NCBI GenBank assembly: GCA_016187325.1
Contig: JACPJY010000241.1
Coordinates: forward strand, 1-8,876
DNA from: Rhodospirillales bacterium
Lineage (GTDB): Bacteria; Pseudomonadota; Alphaproteobacteria; Rhodospirillales; Casp-alpha2
Reading direction: 5' to 3'
Length of the DNA: 8,876 nucleotides
Shown piece after piece: positions 1-8,292 of this stretch. Each line of letters begins with the position of its first letter. The stretch's first letter is position 1. Below the pieces are notes generated by a model. The model was given only the letters and a program-made list of their open reading frames with translations, was not told the origin of the DNA and ran no database searches. The translations under genes were made by a program, and so were the position numbers.

Positions 1-537
1 TCGGTCGGCCGCGACGGCTGGCTCGAGTGGCTGCCCCAGGAGACTATTTTGTTCGAAGGTGCCCGCCTGGAGCGGCGGACGCGGATCGAGATCGCACCGG
101 GCGCGCGCGCACTCGCCGGCGAAATCCTGGTGTTCGGCCGCATCGCCGGCGGCGAACGGCTGAGTCGCGGCCTCGTCCGCGACGCCTGGGAGGTGCACCG
201 GGAGGGCAGCCTAGCGTGGGCCGACGCGCTGCATCTCGAGGACGAAATGGCAGGCGTGCTCGCCGACCCCGCCTGCTTCGACGGCGCGGTCGCCTATGGC
301 ACCGCCGTCTACGTCGACGACGAGCCGCTGCGTCGTCTCGATCTCGCCCGCTCACTCCTGACCTTGGGCGACGCCGGGCTGCGGGCCGGCGCCACCGTGG
401 TCAACGGCGTGCTGGTGGCGCGCTGGCTCGGCCGCGACGCGGAAGCCGTGCGCCGCGCCTTCGGCGACTTCTGGGCGGCGTTCCGCGCCGCCACCGGCGG
501 CCGGCGCAACATATTGCCGCGGCTGTGGCACGTATGA
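1..537 (+). CDS. ureD: Urease accessory protein UreD (UreH), 5'-truncated
   Basis: UreD is the urease accessory scaffold that binds the apo-urease trimer and recruits UreF and UreG for nickel insertion. The frame is open from base 1 and gives 178 residues to a TGA at 535-537. UreD proteins are usually about 270-290 residues, so roughly the first 100 lie outside the window. The family hallmark WLPQETILFEGARL is visible near the left edge (from about base 28), followed by the typical G-x-I-x-x-GR-x-AxGE block and a C-terminal RNILPRLWHV. The TTG at 49 is an internal Leu codon, not a start, because the conserved motif runs upstream of it. The stop lies 22 bp before ureA, which fits one operon. 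The family call is secure from motifs and context. Confidence 0.93.
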   Translation, partial: SVGRDGWLEWLPQETILFEGARLERRTRIEIAPGARALAGEILVFGRIAGGERLSRGLVRDAWEVHREGSLAWADALHLEDEMAGVLADPACFDGAVAYGTAVYVDDEPLRRLDLARSLLTLGDAGLRAGATVVNGVLVARWLGRDAEAVRRAFGDFWAAFRAATGGRRNILPRLWHV

Positions 538-559
538 ACACGAACGGGAGGACGGGAAC

Positions 560-862
560 GTGAGACTTTCACCGAGAGAAAAGGACAAGCTGCTGGTGGC
601 TATGACCGCCACCGTGGCGCGCCGCCGTTTGGAGCGCGGCGTCAAGCTGAACCACCCGGAGGCGGTGGCGCTGATCAGCGATTTCGTGGTCGAGGGCGCC
701 CGCGACGGGCGCACTGTCGCCGACCTGATGCGCGACGGCGCCGGCGTCTTGAGCCGCGATCAGGTGATGGAGGGAATCCCCGAGATGCTGCACGAAATCC
801 AGATCGAGGCGACCTTCCCCGACGGCACCAAGCTGGTGACTGTCCACAATCCGATCCGCTGA
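560..862 (+). CDS. ureA: Urease gamma subunit UreA
   Basis: This is the small structural subunit of the three-subunit bacterial urease, which hydrolyses urea to ammonia and carbamate in the cytoplasm. The product is 100 residues, the canonical UreA length. Its sequence matches the family along its whole length: LSPREKDKLL at residues 3-12, the region LNHPEAVALI around 30-39, EGARDGRTVADLM near 45-57, and a C-terminal block ending in TVHNPIR. The start is GTG at 560, preceded by a purine-rich ribosome site (GGGAGGACGGG, about 546-556). An ATG start is not available near the conserved N-terminus. ureB follows after 10 bp. I see no anomaly. Confidence 0.97.
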   Translation: MRLSPREKDKLLVAMTATVARRRLERGVKLNHPEAVALISDFVVEGARDGRTVADLMRDGAGVLSRDQVMEGIPEMLHEIQIEATFPDGTKLVTVHNPIR

Positions 863-872
863 GGAGGACGCC

Positions 873-1226
873 ATGATCCCCGGAGAGATCATCGTCGCCA
901 AGGGCAAAATCACCCTCAATGCCGGTCGCGATGCGGTAAAGCTGAAGGTCGCCAACACTGGCGACCGGCCGGTGCAGGTCGGCTCGCATTATCATTTTTA
1001 CGAGACCAACGCGGCGCTGGCCTTCGACCGCGCGGCGGCGCTCGGCCGCCGGCTCGACATCCCGGCCGGCACGGCGGTGCGCTTCGAGCCGGGACAGAGC
1101 CGCGAGGTGTCGTTGATCCCGTATGCCGGAAACCGCGTGGTCAAGGGCTTCAACGCCAAGGTCCAGGGCAGGCTTTCCGGCGCGCCCGCGCCCGCGAAAA
1201 AGGCGCGAAAGAAAAAGGGGGGCTGA
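873..1226 (+). CDS. ureB: Urease beta subunit UreB with basic C-terminal tail
   Basis: This is the second structural subunit of urease. It packs with UreA and UreC in the (abc)3 trimer and helps form the flap region over the active site. The start ATG follows a strong GAGGAGG site (861-867) that overlaps the ureA stop. Family motifs are IPGEI at residues 2-6, GDRPVQVGSHYHFYETN at 30-46, the D-I-PAGTAVRFEPG block at 62-74, and VVKGFNAKVQG near 89-99. The product is 117 residues, longer than the usual roughly 101-106. The extra length is a C-terminal tail (about 104-117), Ala/Pro-rich then Lys/Arg-rich (KKARKKKGG). This tail is probably a surface extension of unknown role. ureC begins 3 bp after the stop. 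Confidence 0.96.
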   Translation: MIPGEIIVAKGKITLNAGRDAVKLKVANTGDRPVQVGSHYHFYETNAALAFDRAAALGRRLDIPAGTAVRFEPGQSREVSLIPYAGNRVVKGFNAKVQGRLSGAPAPAKKARKKKGG

Positions 1227-1229
1227 GCC

Positions 1230-2939
<1,710 letters not shown>

Positions 2940-2941
2940 CC

Positions 2942-3412
2942 ATGCGGCGGGCCACGGAAATCCACCATCGCGGGAGCTGGCCGGCGGAGAGCGCCGTGGC
3001 CACGGTGACGCTCGCCCTCGACGACCGCCACCGGCGGCGGATCCGCCTCACCGACGACCGCGGCGAGGCGTTCCTGCTGGACCTTGCCGAGGCGGCGCTG
3101 ATGGGCGACGGCGATGGGCTAAAGCTGGAGAACGGCGGCTTTATCCGCGTCGTCGCCGCCGCCGAGGCGGTGGCCGACGTCCATGGGTCGTCGCCGGCGC
3201 ATACGGCCAGGCTCGCCTGGCACCTTGGCAACCGGCACACGCCGGTCGAGGTGCTGGCCGACGGCGGCTTGCGCATCCGCGATGACCACGTGCTGATCGC
3301 CATGCTCAAGGGACTGGGCGCCAGCGTGGTGCAGCACCAAGCGCCCTTTTCGCCCGAGCCCGGCGCCTATGCGAGGGACGGACATGGACATGGACATGGT
3401 CACGGTCACTGA
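2942..3412 (+). CDS. ureE: Urease nickel metallochaperone UreE
   Basis: UreE is a homodimeric nickel-binding chaperone that delivers Ni(II) to the UreG/UreF/UreD-urease activation complex. The product is 156 residues. The N-terminal beta-rich domain (about 1-70) is followed by the metal-binding domain carrying LAWHLGNRHTPVEV (91-104), whose His94 corresponds to the interface nickel-binding histidine of the family. RIRDDHVLIAML (111-122) follows, where the family has further metal ligands. The protein ends in a His-Gly repeat, DGHGHGHGHGH (147-156 region), a classic nickel-buffering tail. ATG 2942 lies 2 bp after the ureC stop, so coupled translation is likely. The 3' end overlaps the start of ureF, where the His-Gly codons are read in a second frame. 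Confidence 0.96.
   Translation: MRRATEIHHRGSWPAESAVATVTLALDDRHRRRIRLTDDRGEAFLLDLAEAALMGDGDGLKLENGGFIRVVAAAEAVADVHGSSPAHTARLAWHLGNRHTPVEVLADGGLRIRDDHVLIAMLKGLGASVVQHQAPFSPEPGAYARDGHGHGHGHGH
3380..3409 (+). repeat. Hexanucleotide repeat (GGACAT)3(GGTCAC)2 read in two frames
   Basis: Five consecutive 6-bp units encode the His-Gly tail of UreE. In the overlapping ureF frame the same bases encode Met-Asp/Val-Thr repeats and supply three in-frame ATGs (3384, 3390, 3396). Because each unit is two codons long, gaining or losing units would keep both genes in frame. It would lengthen or shorten the UreE nickel tail and the UreF N-terminus together. Confidence 0.85.
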
Positions 3413-4170
3413 CGCCGGCCTTTATCGGCTGTTGACCTGGCTGTCGCCGGCGTTTCCGGTCGGTGCCTACGCCTATTCCCACGGCATCGAGCGGGCGGTC
3501 GAGGAAGGGTTGATCGCCGATCGGGGATCGCTTCGCCGCTGGATCGCCGCCATCGTGCTCAGCGGTGCCGGCCAGCTCGACGCCGAATTTTTCCGCGCCG
3601 CCTGGCAGGCGGTGACGGACGATGACGAAGATGCGTTTCTACAGGCGGCGGGATGGGCCGATGCCATGCGGGCGACCCACGAGACCGCACTCGAAAGCGC
3701 CGCCCAGGGGCAGGCCTTCCTGGACGCGCTCTCGGCCGCCTGGCCGACGCCGGGGCTGGCGCACTGGATGGCGAAAGCGCCGCCCAGGGGCAGGCCTTCC
3801 TGGACGCGCTCTCGGCCGCCTGGCCGACGCCGGGGCTGGCGCACTGGATGGCGGCGCTCGCCAGGTCCAGCCGGGTGCCGGCTTACGCGGTCGTGGTCGG
3901 CGTAGCGGCGGCGCTCGCCGCGGTGCCGCTTCACCACGGGCTTCTTGCCTATCTCCACGCGATGGCCGCCAACCTGGTGTCCGCCGGGGTGCGGCTGGTG
4001 CCGCTCGGCCAGAGCGACGGGCAACGGGCGCTGGCCGGACTCGAGCCGGCCGTGCGCCGGGCGGCGGATCGGGCGATGACGACGCCGTTCGAGGCCATCG
4101 GCAGCGCCACGCCGATGGTCGATTGGACGTCTGTGCAGCACGAAACCCAGTACACGAGGTTGTTCCGGTC

Positions 4171-4174
<4 letters not shown>
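3384..4174 (+). pseudogene. ureF: Urease accessory protein UreF, frameshifted by an 80-bp tandem duplication
   Basis: UreF binds UreD and recruits UreG, gating GTPase-driven nickel insertion into urease. Both halves are recognisable but lie in different frames. The N-terminal half has the family motif WLSPAFPVGAYAYSHGIE. The C-terminal half ends in HETQYTRLFRS, the conserved UreF terminus. A perfect 80-bp tandem duplication (units 3692-3771 and 3772-3851) separates them. It is not a multiple of three, so the upstream frame stops early at 3903-3905, giving about 173 residues with a wrong tail. Removing one unit restores about 236 residues, normal for UreF. ATG 3384 is preferred because GAGGGA (3373-3378) sits 5 nt upstream; 3369, 3390 and 3396 are alternatives. 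The gene overlaps ureE upstream and shares ATGA with ureG. As sequenced UreF would be non-functional, unless this is an assembly error. Confidence 0.9.
3692..3853 (+). repeat. Perfect 80-bp direct tandem duplication inside ureF
   Basis: Bases 3692-3773 are identical to 3772-3853: an 82-bp match at an 80-bp offset, with a 2-bp CG overlap at the junction. The flanking bases differ (T 3691 versus G 3771, and A 3774 versus G 3854), so the ends are sharp. The second copy reads in frame with the conserved UreF C-terminus and the first with the conserved N-terminus. The ancestral gene therefore had one copy. No mismatch separates the copies, so the event is recent or artefactual. Confidence 0.97.
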
Positions 4175-4812
<638 letters not shown>

Positions 4813-4825
4813 GGTGACGATAAAT

Positions 4826-4844
4826 GGAACCCGGCTCGGGTTTC
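4826..4844 (+). terminator. Possible weak hairpin after ureG
   Basis: GGAACCCG (4826-4833), loop GCT, then CGGGTTTC (4837-4844) pair over 8 bp with one G-U. The hairpin lies 14 bp past the ureG stop. No T-run follows, so intrinsic termination is doubtful and it may only be an mRNA 3'-end structure. Confidence 0.3.
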
Positions 4845-4889
4845 CCGATAGGCCTGCGGCGCGCTTTCGCCCGGCCGCCGGTGGGCGCA

Positions 4890-4946
4890 GCAGGATTGAT
4901 TCCGTGATGAATTCCTGCAACAGTTTTGATTCCGCCAATCAAACTG
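4890..4946 (+). promoter_or_regulatory. Repeat-rich candidate operator/promoter region upstream of the HTH regulator
   Basis: Three signals sit just before the regulator start. First, GCAGGA (4890-4895) and TCCTGC (4913-4918) form an inverted repeat with a 17-bp centre. Second, TTTGATT (4925-4931) and AATCAAA (4937-4943) form a perfect 7-bp palindrome arm pair around CCGCC; allowing one extra T the arms extend to CAGTT(T)TGATT/AATCAAACTG. Third, TTGATTCCG occurs twice (4896-4904 and 4926-4934), exactly 30 bp apart, about three helical turns. The stretch is more AT-rich than the surrounding genes. These fit an autoregulatory operator, but no factor or -10/-35 pair can be assigned with confidence. 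Confidence 0.4.
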
Positions 4947-4962
4947 GAAATTTATCAGGATC

Positions 4963-5850
4963 ATGGCTCAGGGCGTCAGCGAGTATCTGACCACCAGGGA
5001 ACTGGCTGAACTGCTCCGGATCAAGGAGCGCAAAGTCTACGATCTGGCGTCGTCGGGGGAGATCCCTTGCTCGAGGGCGATGGGAAAACTTCTGTTTCCC
5101 CGTCATGCCGTCGAGGCATGGCTGGCCGAGAGCAGCTCGGGGTATGCTCCGGCCGCCTCCATCCAGGGCCCGCCGGTGGTCCTCGGCAGTCACGATCCGC
5201 TTTTGGAGTGGGCGCTTCGCGAATCGCGGTGCGGGCTGGCGACGTTTTTCGACGGCAGCCTGGACGGGCTCGACCGCTTCGCCCGCGGCGAGGGCGTGGC
5301 CACCGGCCTCCATCTGTTCGACCCGGAAACCAGGAGCTGGAACGTCGCCGCGGTGCAGAGCCGTTTTGCCCGTCAGCGCATCGTGCTGGTTGAATTCGCA
5401 TGGCGAGAGCGCGGCCTGATGGTCGCCGCCAAGAACGCGAAGAAGATTTCGGGTATCGCCGGCCTCAAAGGCATGCTCATGGTGTCACGCCAGCCCGAGG
5501 CCGGCAGTCAGCGTCTGTTCGAGCATCTTCTCGGCGAGGCCGGCCTGACGCCGAAGGACGTATCGTTCGCGGCGCCGGCCCGCAGCGAAACCGATGCCAC
5601 CGTCGCCGTGCGCGAGGGCACGGCCGACGCGGCGTTCGGGCTGAAGGGCGTGGCCGCTCAGTTCGGGCTCGTCTTCGTGCCCATCGTCCGCGAGCGATTC
5701 GATCTTATGGTCGACAGGCGGGGGTGGTTCGAGCCGCCGATGCAGAAGTTCCTCGATTTCTGCCGGACTGACAGCTTCCGCTCCCGCGCTTCCAACCAGC
5801 ACGGCTACGATGCGTCCGGTTTTGGCCGCGTTCATTTCAACGGCGCCTGA
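4963..5850 (+). CDS. One-component regulator: excisionase/MerR-like HTH plus periplasmic-binding-protein-like sensor (putative W/Mo regulator)
   Basis: The product is 295 residues with no signal peptide or membrane segment, so it is cytoplasmic. Residues 8-56 form an excisionase/MerR-type helix-turn-helix: YLTTRELAELLRIKERKVYD leads to a SSGEIPCSR turn and an LLFPRHAVEAWL wing. Residues about 70-280 resemble the PBP-like domain of PF12727, known in regulators linked to oxyanion/molybdenum uptake. Recognisable blocks are GSHDPLLEWAL (75-85), a D-G-L-x-x-F-A-x-GEG-x-A-TGLHLFD block (101-120), SRQPEAGSQRLF (175-186) and ATVAVREGTADAAFGLKG (212-229). The gene converges on tupA with a 35-bp gap, and the tup/MOT1 cluster lies beyond. 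Control of those genes by tungstate or molybdate is inferred from context. ATG 4963 has only a weak AGGA upstream. It is not ModE-like, since I see no TOBE domain. Confidence 0.8.
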   Translation: MAQGVSEYLTTRELAELLRIKERKVYDLASSGEIPCSRAMGKLLFPRHAVEAWLAESSSGYAPAASIQGPPVVLGSHDPLLEWALRESRCGLATFFDGSLDGLDRFARGEGVATGLHLFDPETRSWNVAAVQSRFARQRIVLVEFAWRERGLMVAAKNAKKISGIAGLKGMLMVSRQPEAGSQRLFEHLLGEAGLTPKDVSFAAPARSETDATVAVREGTADAAFGLKGVAAQFGLVFVPIVRERFDLMVDRRGWFEPPMQKFLDFCRTDSFRSRASNQHGYDASGFGRVHFNGA

Positions 5851-5858
5851 ACGCGGCC
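5824..5858. terminator. Perfect 11-bp hairpin spanning the regulator stop codon
   Basis: GGCCGCGTTCA (5824-5834) and TGAACGCGGCC (5848-5858) are exact reverse complements around a 13-nt loop. The right arm contains the regulator's TGA stop (5848-5850). It lies between convergent genes (tupA stops at 5886), so it could end transcripts from both sides. Neither side has a T-run, so termination may be partial or the hairpin may protect 3' ends. Confidence 0.5.
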
Positions 5859-5885
5859 GAGCCGACCGGCGGTCCTAGAATCCGC

Positions 5886-6728
5886 TCAACTGGACTTCCG
5901 CGATTTTGCGTTGGGGAAGAACAGCTGCCGGCCGGCGAGCTTGAAGTCGGCGATCGCCTTCTGCCCTTCCGAGCCGAGCAGCCAGTCGATGAAGGCCTGG
6001 CCTTCCTTGGCCTTCACCTTCGGATGCTTCTTCGGATTGACAAGCATGATTCCGTACTGATTGAACAGATCCTTGGCGCCCTCGACCTGGATCTTGAAAT
6101 CGCCCTTGTTCTTGAAGCTGATCCAAGTGCCGCGGTCGGTCAGTACATAGGCGCCCATGCCGACGCCGGTGTTCAGCGCCGCCCCCATGCCGGAGCCGGC
6201 CTCGCGGTACCATTTGCCGCTGGCTTTTTTCGGATCGACGCCGGCGGCCTTCCAAAGCTGCAACTCAGCCTTGTGGGTGCCGGAGTTGTCGCCGCGCGAA
6301 ACGAAGGGGGCCTGGGCGGCGGCGATCTTCTTGAAGGCCTCCTTGGCGTCCTTCATGCCACCGACTTTGGCCGGATCGGCGGGCGGGCCGACCACGATGT
6401 AGTCGTTATACATGAGGTCAAAACGCTCAACGCCCCAGCCATCCTTGACAAATTGCTCCTCGGCGGATTCGGCGTGCACCAACAGCACGTCGCCATCGCC
6501 ATTGGCCGCGTTCTTGATCGCCTGCCCGGTGCCGACGGCAACCACGTGCACCTTGATCCCGGTCTTCTTCTCGAAGATCGGCAGCAGGTGCTTGTAGAGG
6601 CCGGAATTCTGGGTCGAGGTGGTCGATTGCACGATGATCGACTTTTCTTGGGCGAGCGACGGCGCCACCCAGGCGGCAAGCGCAATCAACGCCGTCGCGG
6701 TCAACGTCAATAACGTTCTTCTCGGCAT
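5886..6728 (-). CDS. tupA: Tungstate-type ABC transporter substrate-binding protein TupA
   Basis: This is the periplasmic oxyanion-binding protein of a tungstate ABC importer. The 280-residue product begins with a signal peptide: basic MPRR, a hydrophobic core (about 5-22), and a likely cleavage after SLA near residue 26. The mature protein opens with IIVQSTTSTQNSGLY (31-45), matching the family's TTSTxxSGL oxyanion-binding motif. AVGTGQAIKNAANGDGDVLL (64-83), FVSRGDNSGTHKAE (142-155) and GSGMGAALN (178-186) follow. Two ATGs are adjacent; GGGAGG is only 2 nt before the first (6731) but 5 nt before the second (6728), which I chose. It is the last gene of the tupB-tupC-tupA transcript, 28 bp after tupC. 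Molybdate or a related anion is an alternative ligand, but the TupA-type motif favours tungstate. Confidence 0.92.
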   Translation of the reverse strand: MPRRTLLTLTATALIALAAWVAPSLAQEKSIIVQSTTSTQNSGLYKHLLPIFEKKTGIKVHVVAVGTGQAIKNAANGDGDVLLVHAESAEEQFVKDGWGVERFDLMYNDYIVVGPPADPAKVGGMKDAKEAFKKIAAAQAPFVSRGDNSGTHKAELQLWKAAGVDPKKASGKWYREAGSGMGAALNTGVGMGAYVLTDRGTWISFKNKGDFKIQVEGAKDLFNQYGIMLVNPKKHPKVKAKEGQAFIDWLLGSEGQKAIADFKLAGRQLFFPNAKSRKSS

Positions 6729-6756
6729 CATTTCCTCCCTGTCGGTAATTGATTGA

Positions 6757-7448
6757 TTAACGGACGATGCGGCCGGCGAGATAGTCCCGTGCCGGGCGCG
6801 AATCCGGGTTGTTGAAGAAACGGGCGGCCGGCGTGTGTTCGACGACCCGGCCACGGTGAATGAAGATGACCTCGTCGGCCAGGCGCCGCGCCTGGCCGAG
6901 ACCGAGCCCGGATCGAGGCTCGAGGTCGGCTCGTCCAGGAACAGCACCTCCGGTTCGGTGGCCAGCGCACGCGCCAGCGCCAGGCGTTGCTGTTCGCCGC
7001 CCGAAAGCAGGCGGGCCGGCTGCTGGGCGTTGGCCGCAAGCCCGGCAAGATCGAGAATTTCGAGCCGGCGGTCGTCCGAATCGGCGCCGCGCAGACGCAG
7101 CACGAAGCCGATGTTGTCGGCAACCGAGCGGCGCAACAGCACCGGCCGCTGGAACACCATCGCCTGCCGCTTGCGGACTTCCTCGCCGATCGGCCGCCCG
7201 GCCCACGACACGGTGCCGGCGGTGGGCACGATCAAGCCATGCAGAAGCCGGAGCAGCAGGCTCTTGCCGGCGCCGTTGGGACCCATCACGACGGTGAGTG
7301 GGCCAGATTCTATTTGCAGATCGATGCCGTCGATCAGCCGCTTGCCGCCGGCTTCGAACACCAGTCCCTTCGTTTCCGCCGGCAGGATGGCGCCGGATGC
7401 GGCGTCGGCGCCAATGCGGTCGATCACGGTCGCCGCTGCGTCACGCAT
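6757..7448 (-). pseudogene. tupC: Tungstate ABC transporter ATPase TupC, frameshifted by an internal deletion
   Basis: This is the ATP-hydrolysing subunit driving tungstate import. Residues 1-180 are normal: Walker A GPNGAGKS (56-63), Q-loop Gln100, signature LSGGEQQRLALARAL (148-162), Walker B EVLFLDEP (167-174) and D-loop SSLD (176-179). The frame then departs into Arg/Ser-rich sequence. The proper C-terminus, LGQARRLADEVIFIHRGRVV onward (47 residues, from 6900 down to a TAA at 6759-6757), lies in another frame. Only 8 nt (6908-6901) separate SSLDP from LGQARR, where relatives have roughly 26 codons including the THD H-loop. About 70 nt, not a multiple of three, therefore appear missing. 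The switch histidine is lost, so the product should be inactive, unless the deletion is an assembly error. The start ATG overlaps the tupB stop by 8 bp. Confidence 0.88.
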
Positions 7449-8148
7449 AGGCGTATCGCGCCGCGGTGGCGCGCCGCGACATCACGGCGGCGTTTACGGA
7501 GACAGCAAGCGTCATCAATACGATGCCGAGTGCCAGCGCCAACGCCAGGTCGCCCTTGGACGTCTCCAGCGCGATCGCCGTCGTCATAATCCGGGTCAGG
7601 TGGTCGATGTTGCCGCCGACGATGATGACGGCGCCGACTTCCGAGATGGAACGGCCGAAGCCGGCCAGGGCCACGGTCATCAAGCTGTAGCGCGCATCCC
7701 AGATCAGCGCCCGGATGGCCGCCGCCGGTGGCACGCAAAGCGAGCGGAATTGTTCGGCGTATTCGTTGTGCAGGTCCTCGATTACCTGACGCGACAAGGC
7801 GGCGACGATGGGCGTGATCAGAATCGTCTGGGCGATGATCATCGCCGTCGGCGTGTAGAGAAGTTGCATCCAGCCGAGCGGCCCGGCGTTCGACAGCAGC
7901 AGGTAGACGAGCAGCCCGATCACCACCGGCGGCATGCCCATCAGCGAATTGAAGCCGACGATCAGGGCGTGTCGGCCCGCAAAGCGGCCGATGCCAAGCG
8001 CGGCACCCACCGGCAGGCCGATCAGGCATGAGATGGCGACGGACGACGCGCTGACGCGCAGCGACAGCCCGATGATCTCCACCAGGTTCGCATCGGCGGT
8101 CAGCACGAGGCCGAGGGCCAGATCAAACGCCTGCCCGAAATCCTGCAT
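7441..8148 (-). CDS. tupB: Tungstate-type ABC transporter permease TupB
   Basis: This is the inner-membrane channel subunit of the Tup importer. The product is 235 residues with about five hydrophobic segments (near 22-52, 60-86, 98-118, 155-180 and 201-223). It carries a ModB/CysT-like permease core: LMGMPPVVIGLLVYLLLS (69-86), and a cytoplasmic EAA-type loop running through SLCVPPAAAIRALIWDARYS (136-155) into AGFGRSISEVGAVIIVGGN (162-180), which contacts the ATPase. It is first in the operon, with its start about 40 nt below a candidate promoter. A weak AGGGTG lies 4 nt upstream of ATG 8148. Its 3' end overlaps tupC, indicating coupled translation. The permease itself looks intact. The closest alternative is a molybdate permease; the neighbouring TupA-type binding protein decides the call. 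Confidence 0.9.
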   Translation of the reverse strand: MQDFGQAFDLALGLVLTADANLVEIIGLSLRVSASSVAISCLIGLPVGAALGIGRFAGRHALIVGFNSLMGMPPVVIGLLVYLLLSNAGPLGWMQLLYTPTAMIIAQTILITPIVAALSRQVIEDLHNEYAEQFRSLCVPPAAAIRALIWDARYSLMTVALAGFGRSISEVGAVIIVGGNIDHLTRIMTTAIALETSKGDLALALALGIVLMTLAVSVNAAVMSRRATAARYAYA

Positions 8149-8181
8149 TTTTCACCCTTTTTCACTCTTTAACTATTGATG

Positions 8182-8224
8182 TGCATAATTTTGCATTATT
8201 TCCGTATTTGCGGCAACCGTGCAA
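8182..8224 (-). promoter_or_regulatory. Candidate tup operon promoter with tandem 10-bp operator-like repeats
   Basis: On the - strand, TTGCAC (8224-8219) and AATAAT (8200-8195; 5 of 6 to the -10 consensus) are separated by 18 bp. This predicts transcription starting near 8188 and a leader of about 40 nt before tupB. Over the -10 and start site, the + strand shows two abutting 10-bp units, TGCATAATTT (8182-8191) and TGCATTATTT (8192-8201), differing at one base. A third TGCAATTTA lies at 8220. One-turn spacing suggests a regulator binding on one face of the helix. Confidence 0.42.
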
Positions 8225-8274
8225 TTTATGGAAAGTTGCGTCGGTACAAGGGGGGACACGGGCGGCTTTGGCCC

Positions 8275-8292
8275 GATGCCTGAGCGGGCATC
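8275..8292 (+). other. Small inverted repeat in the divergent intergenic region
   Basis: GATGCC (8275-8280) and GGCATC (8287-8292) pair perfectly around TGAGCG. The repeat lies upstream of the candidate MOT1 promoter, so it is either a DNA site or, if transcription starts further upstream, a leader hairpin. No known riboswitch can be assigned from it. Confidence 0.3.

Noticed and set aside
3692..3853. CRISPR or mobile-element origin of the repeated segment in ureF
   Set aside because: There are only two abutting copies with no spacers, no inverted termini and no transposase. The unit is ordinary ureF coding sequence.
4963..5020. Phage excisionase/integration module suggested by the HTH type
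   Set aside because: The HTH is fused to a long PBP-like sensor domain, and no integrase, attachment site or phage gene is nearby. This is a regulator.
6024..6713. A + strand frame of 229 codons opposite tupA
   Set aside because: It is the antisense shadow of tupA; the - strand product has a signal peptide and TupA motifs, this one has none.
6835..8031. A + strand frame of 398 codons opposite tupC/tupB
   Set aside because: It is antisense to recognisable ABC transporter genes, with low-complexity Arg/Ser/Asp-rich translation.
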